Shown piece by piece: positions 32,464-39,827 of a stretch of 39,827 bases of DNA. Source of the stretch: Fibrobacter sp. GTDB lineage: Bacteria; Fibrobacterota; Chitinivibrionia; Chitinivibrionales; Chitinispirillaceae. The stretch's first letter is position 1. Each line of letters starts with the position of its first letter. The notes under the pieces are model-generated. The model was not told where the DNA came from, made no database searches, and saw nothing but the letters and a program-made list of their open reading frames with translations. The translations under genes were made by a program, and so were the position numbers. The stretch is taken from NCBI GenBank assembly GCA_012728995.1, contig JAAYEB010000195.1, forward strand, positions 1 through 39,827, written 5' to 3'.

Positions 32464-33492
32464 TTATGTATCTAATCGTTTTAATTTCAAAATTTCATCT
32501 TTTAGGCGTTTTACTTCTTTTAGCAGATCAGGTAATGATGACTGAGCAGCTTCAATTCTACGCATTGTCATGAAGTCGCGAGCTGGATACCCTGTAACCT
32601 TTCCCCGGACAGGAACACTTTTTGAAATACCAGCTTTTGCCCCAACAAACGCGTCATCACCTATTTCGATATGTCCAACACACCCGGCCTGACCAGCGAG
32701 AATTACTCTTTTACCAATAACTGTACTTCCAGAAATCCCTACCTGAGCAACAATTGCAGTATCCTCTCCTACAATCACATTGTGAGCGATATGAACAAGA
32801 TTATCAATTTTTACACCTTTCCCTATCAGGGTTGGTTCCAGATTACCCCTGTCAATAGTAGTGTTCGCACCAATTTCAACCCCATCTTCAATAACAACAT
32901 TACCAAAACAAGGGATTCTGACATATTTAGACCCTTCACGGGCATTACCAAACCCATCACTGCCAATTACTACACCAGACTGAATGATAACATTGTTTCC
33001 TATCGACGTTTCCCACCTGATAACTGCCCCGGAATCAATACGGCAACTTGAACCGATTCTGGTTCCCTTCTCGATAACACAATTAGCCCCGATTTTACAA
33101 CCGGCACCTATGTGAACATCCTTTCCAATAACTGACCCCGGACCGATAGAAACAGACTTATCAATAACTGCATCCGGATCAATAATTGCATAAGGCGAAA
33201 TGCCGTCAGTAAACAGGCTTGAAGTATTTTCAAAAAGTTGAGCAACTTTTGCATACCCTAAATAAGGATCCTCCACTTCAAGACAGATTTTTCCTGAAAT
33301 GGAAGTTCCTTTTTTTACAATAACGACCTTTGCCCGACTGGATTCGATACTGTCGCGCAATTTAGGGTTGGAAAGGAAAACGATATCACTTTCATTAGCA
33401 GATTCAGGAGACTTTAATCCATCAATATTCAAATCATCCAGATCCTGTGGTATTTCTGCTCCAATGATCTTAGCGATTTCTGAAGTTTTCAC
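32464..33492 (-). CDS. lpxD: UDP-3-O-(3-hydroxyacyl)glucosamine N-acyltransferase
   Basis: This 342-aa protein has the LpxD layout: an N-terminal uridine-binding domain (through about residue 95, with [10 protein letters not shown]), a long left-handed beta-helix of hexapeptide repeats, and a C-terminal helix. The [12 protein letters not shown] segment contains the catalytic His, and G-S-D-G-F-G-N-A-R is typical. It adds the second (amide-linked) acyl chain in lipid A synthesis. The start is GTG 33492, overlapping the skp stop by one base (TAGTG), which suggests coupled translation. Confidence 0.95.
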   Translation of the reverse strand: MKTSEIAKIIGAEIPQDLDDLNIDGLKSPESANESDIVFLSNPKLRDSIESSRAKVVIVKKGTSISGKICLEVEDPYLGYAKVAQLFENTSSLFTDGISPYAIIDPDAVIDKSVSIGPGSVIGKDVHIGAGCKIGANCVIEKGTRIGSSCRIDSGAVIRWETSIGNNVIIQSGVVIGSDGFGNAREGSKYVRIPCFGNVVIEDGVEIGANTTIDRGNLEPTLIGKGVKIDNLVHIAHNVIVGEDTAIVAQVGISGSTVIGKRVILAGQAGCVGHIEIGDDAFVGAKAGISKSVPVRGKVTGYPARDFMTMRRIEAAQSSLPDLLKEVKRLKDEILKLKRLDT

Positions 33493-34007
33493 TATCTTAC
33501 CTTGTTAAGTTCAGTTAATACTCTCTGGCTTAAATCATACTCTTTTTTTGCAAAAATAACCCCGCCTGCCCGGGCATCAAATATATAATCGTAGTTCTCA
33601 TCTTTTGCAATTTTTTCTATAATTTTATTAATTTTTTCAATGATCGGCTTTGTAAGTTCTTCATTCTTTATTAAAGCTTCACCCTTCTGTCCGAACTTGT
33701 CCTGTAAAAATTTCTGATAATTCACCATTTTCTGATTTAGAGAGTCTTCCAGTTCTTTTTTACGTTCATTGCTGAGCAACAAACTTTGTTTGTCAATTCG
33801 ATCTTTAAGGTCCTTGATCTCTTTCTGCTGTCTGGAAGCCTCAGCTTCCCATTTTTCAACCTCTTCATTAAATTTCGCCTGAGCTGTTTTAGTGCCCTCA
33901 TATTCGGCAAAAATCATTTCTGAATTAATACAACCGATCTTTTGAGCCCATGATGCCGAAACACTTAATGTAAGTGCCAAAACACCAATAATTATCCTCT
34001 TACGCAT
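33492..34007 (-). CDS. skp: OmpH/Skp family periplasmic chaperone
   Basis: This 171-aa protein has an N-terminal signal peptide (about residues 1-21, ending A-S-W-A-Q) and then the OmpH pattern: [16 protein letters not shown], long charged coiled-coil arms ([13 protein letters not shown]), and a C-terminal [10 protein letters not shown] strand. Skp trimers hold unfolded outer-membrane proteins for delivery to BamA, encoded immediately upstream. A near-perfect AAAGGAGG precedes ATG 34007. Acts in the periplasm. Confidence 0.93.
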   Translation of the reverse strand: MRKRIIIGVLALTLSVSASWAQKIGCINSEMIFAEYEGTKTAQAKFNEEVEKWEAEASRQQKEIKDLKDRIDKQSLLLSNERKKELEDSLNQKMVNYQKFLQDKFGQKGEALIKNEELTKPIIEKINKIIEKIAKDENYDYIFDARAGGVIFAKKEYDLSQRVLTELNKVR

Positions 34008-34085
34008 AAATTCCTCCTTTTTTGGAACTCCATAATTATCTGATCATTACACTTTCCATATCACAGATATTCTGGAATAATCTTT

Positions 34086-36353
34086 TTAAAAACCTCTATT
34101 CATGAGAAAATGAAATTGAAATCCATTTGGTTTCTGATTAAACAGTTCTTTTTCAACAGGATCAAGACCCCAGGCAAAATCAAAACCCATAATACCAAGC
34201 ATTGGAACATTTATTCTTAATCCAAAACCTACTGATTTGCGTAAATCACCAAGATTGACATCAGAAAGTCTGCTCCATGTATTCCCGACATCAGCAAACA
34301 TACCAAGATAAAGCTGTTGATCAAGAATCGGATATCTTAATTCAAGTGTTGAAGCAAACATGTTAAGACCACTTTGGGGCTCATAAGACAATCCGCCGAA
34401 AGCATAATCAGGATATCCTCTCAAATCCGCGTCAACACTATATACCCCTCCAAGCCTGAAAAGATCATATCTTGATATTTTTAAATCACTTATTCCCAAC
34501 CCTCTGATTACTCCCATTTTGGTTCTACTTCCAAGAACGAATTTGGCAGGCAGAGGAAAGTAGTGTTCATAACCAATAAGCCCTTTAAAATAATTATAAT
34601 CACCGCCTAGACCTGCAATTTCCGGTGTTATTGTTAAACGAGATCCATCCGATGGGAAAAGAGGCATGTCAAGATCGTAACGTTCAATTTTAAGTGATAA
34701 CCTGCTCATCACTCCATCTTCAAGCAATGTCAATTCATGCTCGGGGAAAGTATCCGACCTTGCAGATGTTTTCTCATAACTTAATCTGTATGTTCCATGA
34801 AGAGTAAAGTGGTCGTCAGGCCATTTCAATTTTGATGCACCTGCTCCTATTGCAAAACCAGTACTCTGATACTCTTCTCCATCATAATACTCATCTCTGG
34901 TGTAAAAAACCTCACCAGACAGAGATAACGGTCTGTCAAAAGCCCAGGGTTCCCTGAATCTTAACCGTATATCACGATGATCAGCACCATATTCAAGATT
35001 AATGCCTAATTCCTGACCGGTACCACGAAGATTTGGAATTGATGTCGAAAAAGTTCCTACAAACTTCTGAGTTCCACTATAAGCAGCACCAACCTGCAAT
35101 TGTCCTATGTTATCTTTTTCAACAATATCAAAAACCAGGTCTATAGTACCATCATCATTAGGTACAAGATCTGGTCTGGCATCATCGAAATAGTTTAATG
35201 CAAGAATTTTCTGACGGCTTCGCAACATAAGCGACTGTTTGTATTTTTTCCCCGGAAGAAGATCGATTTCCCTTCGAATCACCTTTTCCATGGTTTTGTC
35301 ATTTCCACGAATATCAATCTTGCGCACAATTGCACTGCGCCCCTCAGTTATATCAAAAGTTACATCGATAGTGTCCCCTCTGTATTGTCGGATATCGTTA
35401 ACATGAATCCAGAGATACCCCTCTTCCCGATATGCATTTTCAATCATATATTTTGACATATCAAAACGGTTTTTCTCAAAAGCCTTTCCCTTTTTCAAAT
35501 AAATCTTTGAAAGCAGTGTATCCGTATCGATTATCCTGTTTCCCCTGAAAAAGAAATCGCCGGTAAAGTATTTTCTCCCCTCATCAATTGTAATCTCAAT
35601 ATGAAGGTCCTTGTTATTACCTGCAAACCAGACACTGTCTTTAACCACTGAAGCATCCAGAAAGCCCTGATCATTGTAATACATTATCAGCGTGTCAAGA
35701 TGAGTCTTGAAGAGCTCCTCATTGTACTCCCCACTCCTGAACCATTTTTTTTCTTTGGTTTTTAATTTACGTTTGAGTTTCGATTCATCAATTTCATTAT
35801 TTCCCTTGAAAGCAATACTCCTGATTCTGACTCTGGGCCCTTCATCAATATTTACTTTAACAATAGTATTACCTGGAATTTTTGTGGGAATTTTTTCAAT
35901 TTTGAATTCAGCCAGATTGTATCCTTTTTCCTGATACATGTCTTTAAGCTGTATTTTCATTTCATGAAGATCCAGATCAGTAATAATCTGACCACGCTTA
36001 AGTGTGATTTTTTCTTCAAAATCCTTAACTTTCAGCTTTTTGTTACCTTTGTATTCAATACCTTCAAAAATTGGGTTTTCCTCAAGTTTTAATCTTAAAG
36101 AAATGGTTGAGTCGGTTTCTGATTCTATCATAAAATCAACAGAACCAAACAACCCCGTTCCATACAATCGTCTGATAGATTCCTGTATATCGGAACTGTT
36201 AAATTCCTTTCCTTCCCGAACCTCCAGTGCATTACGAACAACCGCAGGAGAATTAATACTCAGACCCTCAATTTCAATTTTATCAACAGTTTTGGCCTGC
36301 AATAACCCAAAACAGATAATTGTTGACAGAATTGCCTGAAACCGTAATCTCAT
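34086..36353 (-). CDS. bamA: Outer-membrane protein assembly factor BamA
   Basis: This 755-aa precursor has a signal peptide (about 1-20), five POTRA domains over roughly residues 20-420 (first: V-D-K-I-E-I-E-G-L), and a C-terminal 16-strand barrel. The barrel shows D-L-R-G-Y, the family's (V/L)RG(F/Y) loop 6 motif, and the chain ends in an aromatic Phe (M-N-R-G-F) like a beta-signal. BamA inserts beta-barrel proteins into the outer membrane. It opens the bamA-skp-lpxD-lpxC/fabZ-lpxA operon; GAGG lies 7 bases before ATG 36353. The length is close to the E. coli protein (810). Confidence 0.95.
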   Translation of the reverse strand: MRLRFQAILSTIICFGLLQAKTVDKIEIEGLSINSPAVVRNALEVREGKEFNSSDIQESIRRLYGTGLFGSVDFMIESETDSTISLRLKLEENPIFEGIEYKGNKKLKVKDFEEKITLKRGQIITDLDLHEMKIQLKDMYQEKGYNLAEFKIEKIPTKIPGNTIVKVNIDEGPRVRIRSIAFKGNNEIDESKLKRKLKTKEKKWFRSGEYNEELFKTHLDTLIMYYNDQGFLDASVVKDSVWFAGNNKDLHIEITIDEGRKYFTGDFFFRGNRIIDTDTLLSKIYLKKGKAFEKNRFDMSKYMIENAYREEGYLWIHVNDIRQYRGDTIDVTFDITEGRSAIVRKIDIRGNDKTMEKVIRREIDLLPGKKYKQSLMLRSRQKILALNYFDDARPDLVPNDDGTIDLVFDIVEKDNIGQLQVGAAYSGTQKFVGTFSTSIPNLRGTGQELGINLEYGADHRDIRLRFREPWAFDRPLSLSGEVFYTRDEYYDGEEYQSTGFAIGAGASKLKWPDDHFTLHGTYRLSYEKTSARSDTFPEHELTLLEDGVMSRLSLKIERYDLDMPLFPSDGSRLTITPEIAGLGGDYNYFKGLIGYEHYFPLPAKFVLGSRTKMGVIRGLGISDLKISRYDLFRLGGVYSVDADLRGYPDYAFGGLSYEPQSGLNMFASTLELRYPILDQQLYLGMFADVGNTWSRLSDVNLGDLRKSVGFGLRINVPMLGIMGFDFAWGLDPVEKELFNQKPNGFQFHFLMNRGF

Positions 36354-36825
36354 AATCTAACCTCAGATATTACTTTGTTAAAATTCAGATTCATTGGCAA
36401 ATAAGTTATCAGAAAAACTGTGTACCATATTTTTCGGAGTTCATTCTCTATTTTTTGTTTCACTCTTCAAAAACCTTCATGTAATTCCATCATCAAATAT
36501 CTACTAAACAACAATTGGACTTCCGTACTTATTAAGGCCAATGGCAGTTTCGATCGGAATCATAGCTCCTGTGACTTTGAAAAAAAGAAAATCACCACAA
36601 GAACGTCTGATAGTGATTCCAATATTGGCAAAAGCAAGAAAATTTTCCTGATTCACCAGGCCGATATAAAACGGCGATAAAGTTTATTAAAATAATTCGA
36701 AGTAATTGATGATTCAATGTTGATATCATTCGACCCTGTCGATTTTACCAACCGACATTCAAATCGTTGAAAAGATATTGATGAAACACTGTTCACCAAA
36801 ACTCTGGGGATAAACTTTTCAGATA

Positions 36826-36860
36826 AACCCGGGACTGGAAATTTGATTCCAGCCCGGGTT
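36826..36860. terminator. Strong GC-rich hairpin in the clpC-bamA gap
   Basis: AACCCGGG-A-CTGGAA pairs with TTCCAG-CCCGGGTT, 14 bp interrupted by one bulged base, around a 6-nt loop. The GC-rich core stands out in AT-rich DNA. A T-tract is weak on both sides, so the direction of termination is unclear. Confidence 0.6.
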
Positions 36861-37152
36861 AAATTTTAGTCAGTTACTTGAAAAAGTACATAAAAATCAG
36901 ACGTTACTATCAATGTACCAAAACTCTTCAGTTTACCCAAATGTTCACCATGTAAAATACTGCAATGTCATCTTTTCTGCAAAAAATACATTTTAATGTC
37001 GAACCAGAGCAGTTAACAGAGTATCTAATCTGGTAATAACCAGACACCATATTTTCGCTTGTGCATTTAGATTATTGAATCAGAATACGATTCAGGTTAA
37101 AATTATCATACCTCAAAAAAAGACGGACCAATATTTTGAATCAAAATACCTT

Positions 37153-37233
37153 AATAAAACAAAAACGCCCTGTATTAGAAGGTTTTGTGAATTCCTGTTT
37201 TCCAGTTATCATACCCCCCAATACAGAGCGCTT
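37153..37233 (-). terminator. clpC 3' stem-loop with large loop, probable terminator
   Basis: On the minus strand AAGCGCTCTGTATT (37233-37220) pairs over all 14 positions, two as G-U wobbles, with AATACAGGGCGTTT (37176-37163). A T-rich tract follows (TTTTTGTTTT, into 37155). The wobbles would be A-C mismatches on the plus strand, so the structure belongs to the minus-strand (clpC) transcript. The 43-nt loop is unusually long for an intrinsic terminator and starts with six G. Confidence 0.65.
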
Positions 37234-37262
37234 ATAAATGTATTAAAAAAGACCATAACCCA

Positions 37263-39704
37263 TTACGGGGTTGTACTTTTTTTGTCAGTTTTTGAAAAAA
37301 CTATTTCATCTTTTTTTAAATCCAGTCGAACCGTATCTCCCTCATGAAAATGTTCACTCAGGAACTCTTCAGCCAACCGGTCTTCAACAAGCCTCTGAAT
37401 AGCTCTTCGCAGAGGTCTGGCACCCAGTATCGGATCAAAGCCTTCATCAACTATATATTTTTTAACTTCCGGTGTAATTTCCAGAGAGATATTTCGGTCT
37501 GTTAATCTGCTCTGGACCTCATCAAGCTGAATATCCACTATCTGTGAAATTTCTTTTTTGGTTAATGGATTAAAAACGATTGTTTCATCAACCCTGTTAA
37601 GAAATTCCGGGTTAAAAATTCTCTTTAATTCATCCATTACCTTTGTTTTCATTGCCTGATAATCTGACGCCAAAGTTGCTTTTCCAAAACCTACAGTACC
37701 TGTTTTTTTGACATCACGAGTTCCCGCGTTTGAGGTCATTATGATTAAGGTATTACGAAAGTTAACATGACGTCCATATGAATCAGTCAAGATCCCGTCA
37801 TCAAGTATCTGTAACAGTATGTTAAAAACATCCGGATGGGCTTTTTCAATCTCATCAAGCAAAATGACCGAATATGGTTTTTTCCGTATTTTCTCAGTTA
37901 ACTGCCCACCTTCTTCATAGCCAACATATCCTGGAGGAGCACCAACCAGACGTGAAACAGCAAACTTTTCCATATATTCAGACATGTCGACACGAACCAG
38001 TGCATCTTCAGTGTCAAACAAAGCCTGTGCAAGCGTTTTTGCAAGTTCGGTCTTACCAACACCTGTGGGCCCAAGGAAGATAAAAGAAGCAATAGGCCGC
38101 TTAACGTTATGTAAACCGGCTCTTGATCTTCTTATACTTTTTGCTATCGCTTCCAAAGCTACATCCTGACCAATAACCCTTTTACGAAGTTCATCTTCAA
38201 GATGAAGAATCTTTTTAGACTCCTCCTCTGCAAGACGCGATAAAGGTATGCCAGTCATGGTAGCAACTACTTCTGCTATTGTTGCCTCGTCAACAAGAAG
38301 TCTTTCCTCTGATTTTGATTTTCGCCATAATGCTTTTTTCTCAATAAGAGTACCTTTTAGTTTTTCCTGTTTATCCCGCAGTTTTGCAGCACGCTCAAAC
38401 TCCTGCTGTTCGACAGCTTTTTCTTTTTCCTTTATGACATCAGCGATCTCTTTTTCCATATCGCGAATTTCGGTAGGTATTTCCATGCTTGAAAGCCTTT
38501 TACGTGCACCAGCCTCATCAATCACGTCAATTGCCTTATCCGGAAGAAAACGGTCTGAGATATAACGTTCCGACAGTTTTACAGCAGACTCGATTGCTTT
38601 TTCTGTATATGTAACTTTATGATGATCCTCGTAGCGATGACGTAAACCGGATAAAATCTGAATAGTCTCTACTACATTGGGCGGGTCAACCATAATGGTT
38701 TGGAAGCGTCGTGCCAATGCGCCATCTTTTTCGATATACTTGCGGTATTCGTCAAGAGTTGTAGCACCGATACATTGAATTTCACCCCTTGAAAGCGCAG
38801 GCTTGAAAATATTTGAAGCATCCAGACTCCCCTCAGAGCCTCCAGCACCTACGATAGTATGCAGTTCATCAATAAAAATGATTATATTCTCATTTTTTTG
38901 CAGTTCAACCATCAAAGCCTTTAAACGCTCTTCAAACTGACCACGATATTTGGTTCCAGCAACCATTGAAGCCATGTCAAGGTTTATAACCCTTTTATTC
39001 TCAAGAACCTGAGGTATATTTTTTTCGACAATTTTTTGAGCAAGTCCCTCAACAATTGCAGTTTTACCTATTCCGGGTTCACCAATCAAAACCGGGTTGT
39101 TCTTTTTTCTGCGGCTTAAAATCTGGACCACCCTTTCGATCTCTTTTTCACGCCCAATAACCGGGTCCAGCTTTGCTTCACGAGCCATGGAAGTCAGGTC
39201 TCTTCCAAAATGATCCAGAAAAGGTGTTTTACTCTTTTCTTTTGATGCGCCAACAGATTCACCACCACGCAAAACCCTGTTGATCTCTTCCTTGACTCTC
39301 TCGTATTCAAGCCCGGCAGCGGCAAGAGCATTAGCAGCTGCAGATTCTGTATCTTTCATCAATGCCAGCAGCAGGTGTTCGGTTCCGATATATTTATGTG
39401 ACATTGACCGTGCTTCATTTGCAGCGATTTCCAGAACTTTTTTTGCTCTGGGTGTAAAAGGCAACATCTGCCCAATAGTCATCATGCCACCGGTTGAGGT
39501 AATAGTTTTTTCAATACTGGCTGTCAATTCATCCAGATCTACCCCCATACTGCGCATAACCGCTACAGCAACACCATCTCCCTCTTTTACAAGGCCAAGA
39601 AGAAGATGTTCAGTTCCGACATAATCATTGCCTAACCTGACAGATTCTTCGCGGGCTATCTGCATTACTTTCTTTACTCGATCTGTAAACATCCCATTCA
39701 TCAT
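37263..39704 (-). CDS. clpC: ATP-dependent Clp protease ATPase subunit ClpC
   Basis: This ~813-aa AAA+ unfoldase has two N-terminal Clp repeats (G-T-E-H-L-L-L-G-L and G-T-E-H-L-L-L-A-L), a first ATPase module (Walker [10 protein letters not shown], Walker B I-I-F-I-D-E-L-H; pore loop K-Y-R-G), a UVR middle segment ([12 protein letters not shown]), and a second module ([21 protein letters not shown]; pore loop G-Y-V-G-Y). The T-V-G-F-G loop would dock to ClpP. It unfolds substrates for degradation; no clpP or adaptor gene is in view. A TTG at 39707 is in frame, but ATG 39704 with GGAAG upstream is preferred. Confidence 0.95.
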   Translation of the reverse strand: MMNGMFTDRVKKVMQIAREESVRLGNDYVGTEHLLLGLVKEGDGVAVAVMRSMGVDLDELTASIEKTITSTGGMMTIGQMLPFTPRAKKVLEIAANEARSMSHKYIGTEHLLLALMKDTESAAANALAAAGLEYERVKEEINRVLRGGESVGASKEKSKTPFLDHFGRDLTSMAREAKLDPVIGREKEIERVVQILSRRKKNNPVLIGEPGIGKTAIVEGLAQKIVEKNIPQVLENKRVINLDMASMVAGTKYRGQFEERLKALMVELQKNENIIIFIDELHTIVGAGGSEGSLDASNIFKPALSRGEIQCIGATTLDEYRKYIEKDGALARRFQTIMVDPPNVVETIQILSGLRHRYEDHHKVTYTEKAIESAVKLSERYISDRFLPDKAIDVIDEAGARKRLSSMEIPTEIRDMEKEIADVIKEKEKAVEQQEFERAAKLRDKQEKLKGTLIEKKALWRKSKSEERLLVDEATIAEVVATMTGIPLSRLAEEESKKILHLEDELRKRVIGQDVALEAIAKSIRRSRAGLHNVKRPIASFIFLGPTGVGKTELAKTLAQALFDTEDALVRVDMSEYMEKFAVSRLVGAPPGYVGYEEGGQLTEKIRKKPYSVILLDEIEKAHPDVFNILLQILDDGILTDSYGRHVNFRNTLIIMTSNAGTRDVKKTGTVGFGKATLASDYQAMKTKVMDELKRIFNPEFLNRVDETIVFNPLTKKEISQIVDIQLDEVQSRLTDRNISLEITPEVKKYIVDEGFDPILGARPLRRAIQRLVEDRLAEEFLSEHFHEGDTVRLDLKKDEIVFSKTDKKSTTP

Positions 39705-39756
39705 CAAATCTCTTCCTTCTGGTGGACATGTTTAATAATAATGTAAATTTGCCACC

Positions 39757-39827
39757 CTATGTTCGTGAGGATTTTCTCTTTCTTTTTCTTTTGAGCAATT
39801 CTCTAACCAACTCAGCCCGGGCTACTA
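39757..39827 (-). CDS. C-terminal tail of an unidentified minus-strand reading frame (partial)
   Basis: Only one minus-strand frame stays open from the window edge; it ends at TAG 39757-39759. The last residues read A-R-A-E-L-V-R-E-L-L-K-R-K-R-K-R-K-S-S-R-T, a strongly basic tail. It lies 52 bp upstream of clpC in the same direction, so it might be cotranscribed. Too short to identify. Confidence 0.35.
   Translation of the reverse strand, partial: VARAELVRELLKRKRKRKSSRT

Larger units (their letters stand above)
36354..37262. other. Gene-free gap between clpC and bamA
   Basis: This ~910-bp AT-rich region has no convincing gene; the forward frames at 36420-36680 and 37075-37347 lack family features and ribosome-binding sites. 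It contains a strong hairpin at 36826-36860 and a minus-strand stem-loop at 37153-37233 just after clpC. The bamA promoter should lie in 36360-36820 but was not pinpointed. A small RNA between the two hairpins is conceivable but unsupported. Confidence 0.5.

Noticed and set aside
37075-37347. 90-aa plus-strand frame overlapping the clpC end
   Set aside because: It overlaps the strongly supported clpC coding sequence, lacks a ribosome-binding site and shows no family features.

Overview
The window reads as the chromosome of a Gram-negative, AT-rich bacterium of the Fibrobacterota/Bacteroidota/Chlorobiota (FCB) type. Evidence: a bamA-skp-lpxD-lpxC/fabZ-lpxA outer-membrane operon in which LpxC and FabZ are one fused polypeptide (an FCB trait), a short (282 aa) primary sigma factor lacking region 1.1, and a ClpC-type ATPase in an organism that makes lipid A. 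A narrower assignment is not possible from the sequence alone. No rRNA, tRNA or CRISPR array was seen.

Layout. (1) 1-734: the 5' end of a GxxExxY-family gene running off the left edge, then a non-coding stretch with two ~123-bp near-identical direct repeats bounded by 17-bp imperfect inverted repeats. (2) 735-19508: one tightly packed 19-gene minus-strand operon, many junctions overlapping by 4-26 bp. It encodes two nucleotide-sugar epimerases, an MDR dehydrogenase, a Gfo/Idh/MocA oxidoreductase, a small conserved protein, two GT4 and four CgeB-like glycosyltransferases, a clan GH-A glycosidase that looks circularly permuted, two histidine phosphatases, a sugar-phosphate nucleotidylyltransferase, a PIG-L deacetylase, a BioF2/FemAB-like acyltransferase, a phosphoribosyltransferase-kinase fusion and a CmoB-like methyltransferase. 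There is no flippase, polymerase, ABC exporter or initiating phospho-sugar transferase, so it looks like a cytosolic assembly line for an unknown glycoside. (3) 19509-20894: divergent stress-type trio (DUF892 ferritin-like protein, DUF1328 membrane peptide, dodecin). (4) 21465-26769: an orphan 210-aa protein, then the metH-queA pair with a terminator. (5) 27692-30219: primary sigma factor, candidate small ORFs, and a degenerate AnmK-like protein. (6) 30230-36353: the bam/lpx envelope operon. (7) 37263-39704: clpC, with the tail of another minus-strand reading frame at the right edge.

How the genes work together. In the large operon the nucleotidylyltransferase, the epimerases and the oxidoreductases would make and tailor activated sugars. 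The six glycosyltransferases would build an oligosaccharide or glycoside, and the deacetylase, acyltransferase and methyltransferase would decorate it. The PRTase-kinase fusion plus two phosphatases suggest a phosphoribosyl or phosphosugar step. The product cannot be named. The rest is housekeeping: lipid A and outer-membrane protein assembly, methionine synthesis and tRNA queuosine modification, transcription and proteolysis.

Most unusual items: the circularly permuted glycosidase (9481-10386), the PRTase-kinase fusion (1505-3268), the AnmK-like protein with replaced catalytic residues (29065-30219), the repeat element at the left edge, and the minus-strand 14-bp stem with a 43-nt loop just after clpC.
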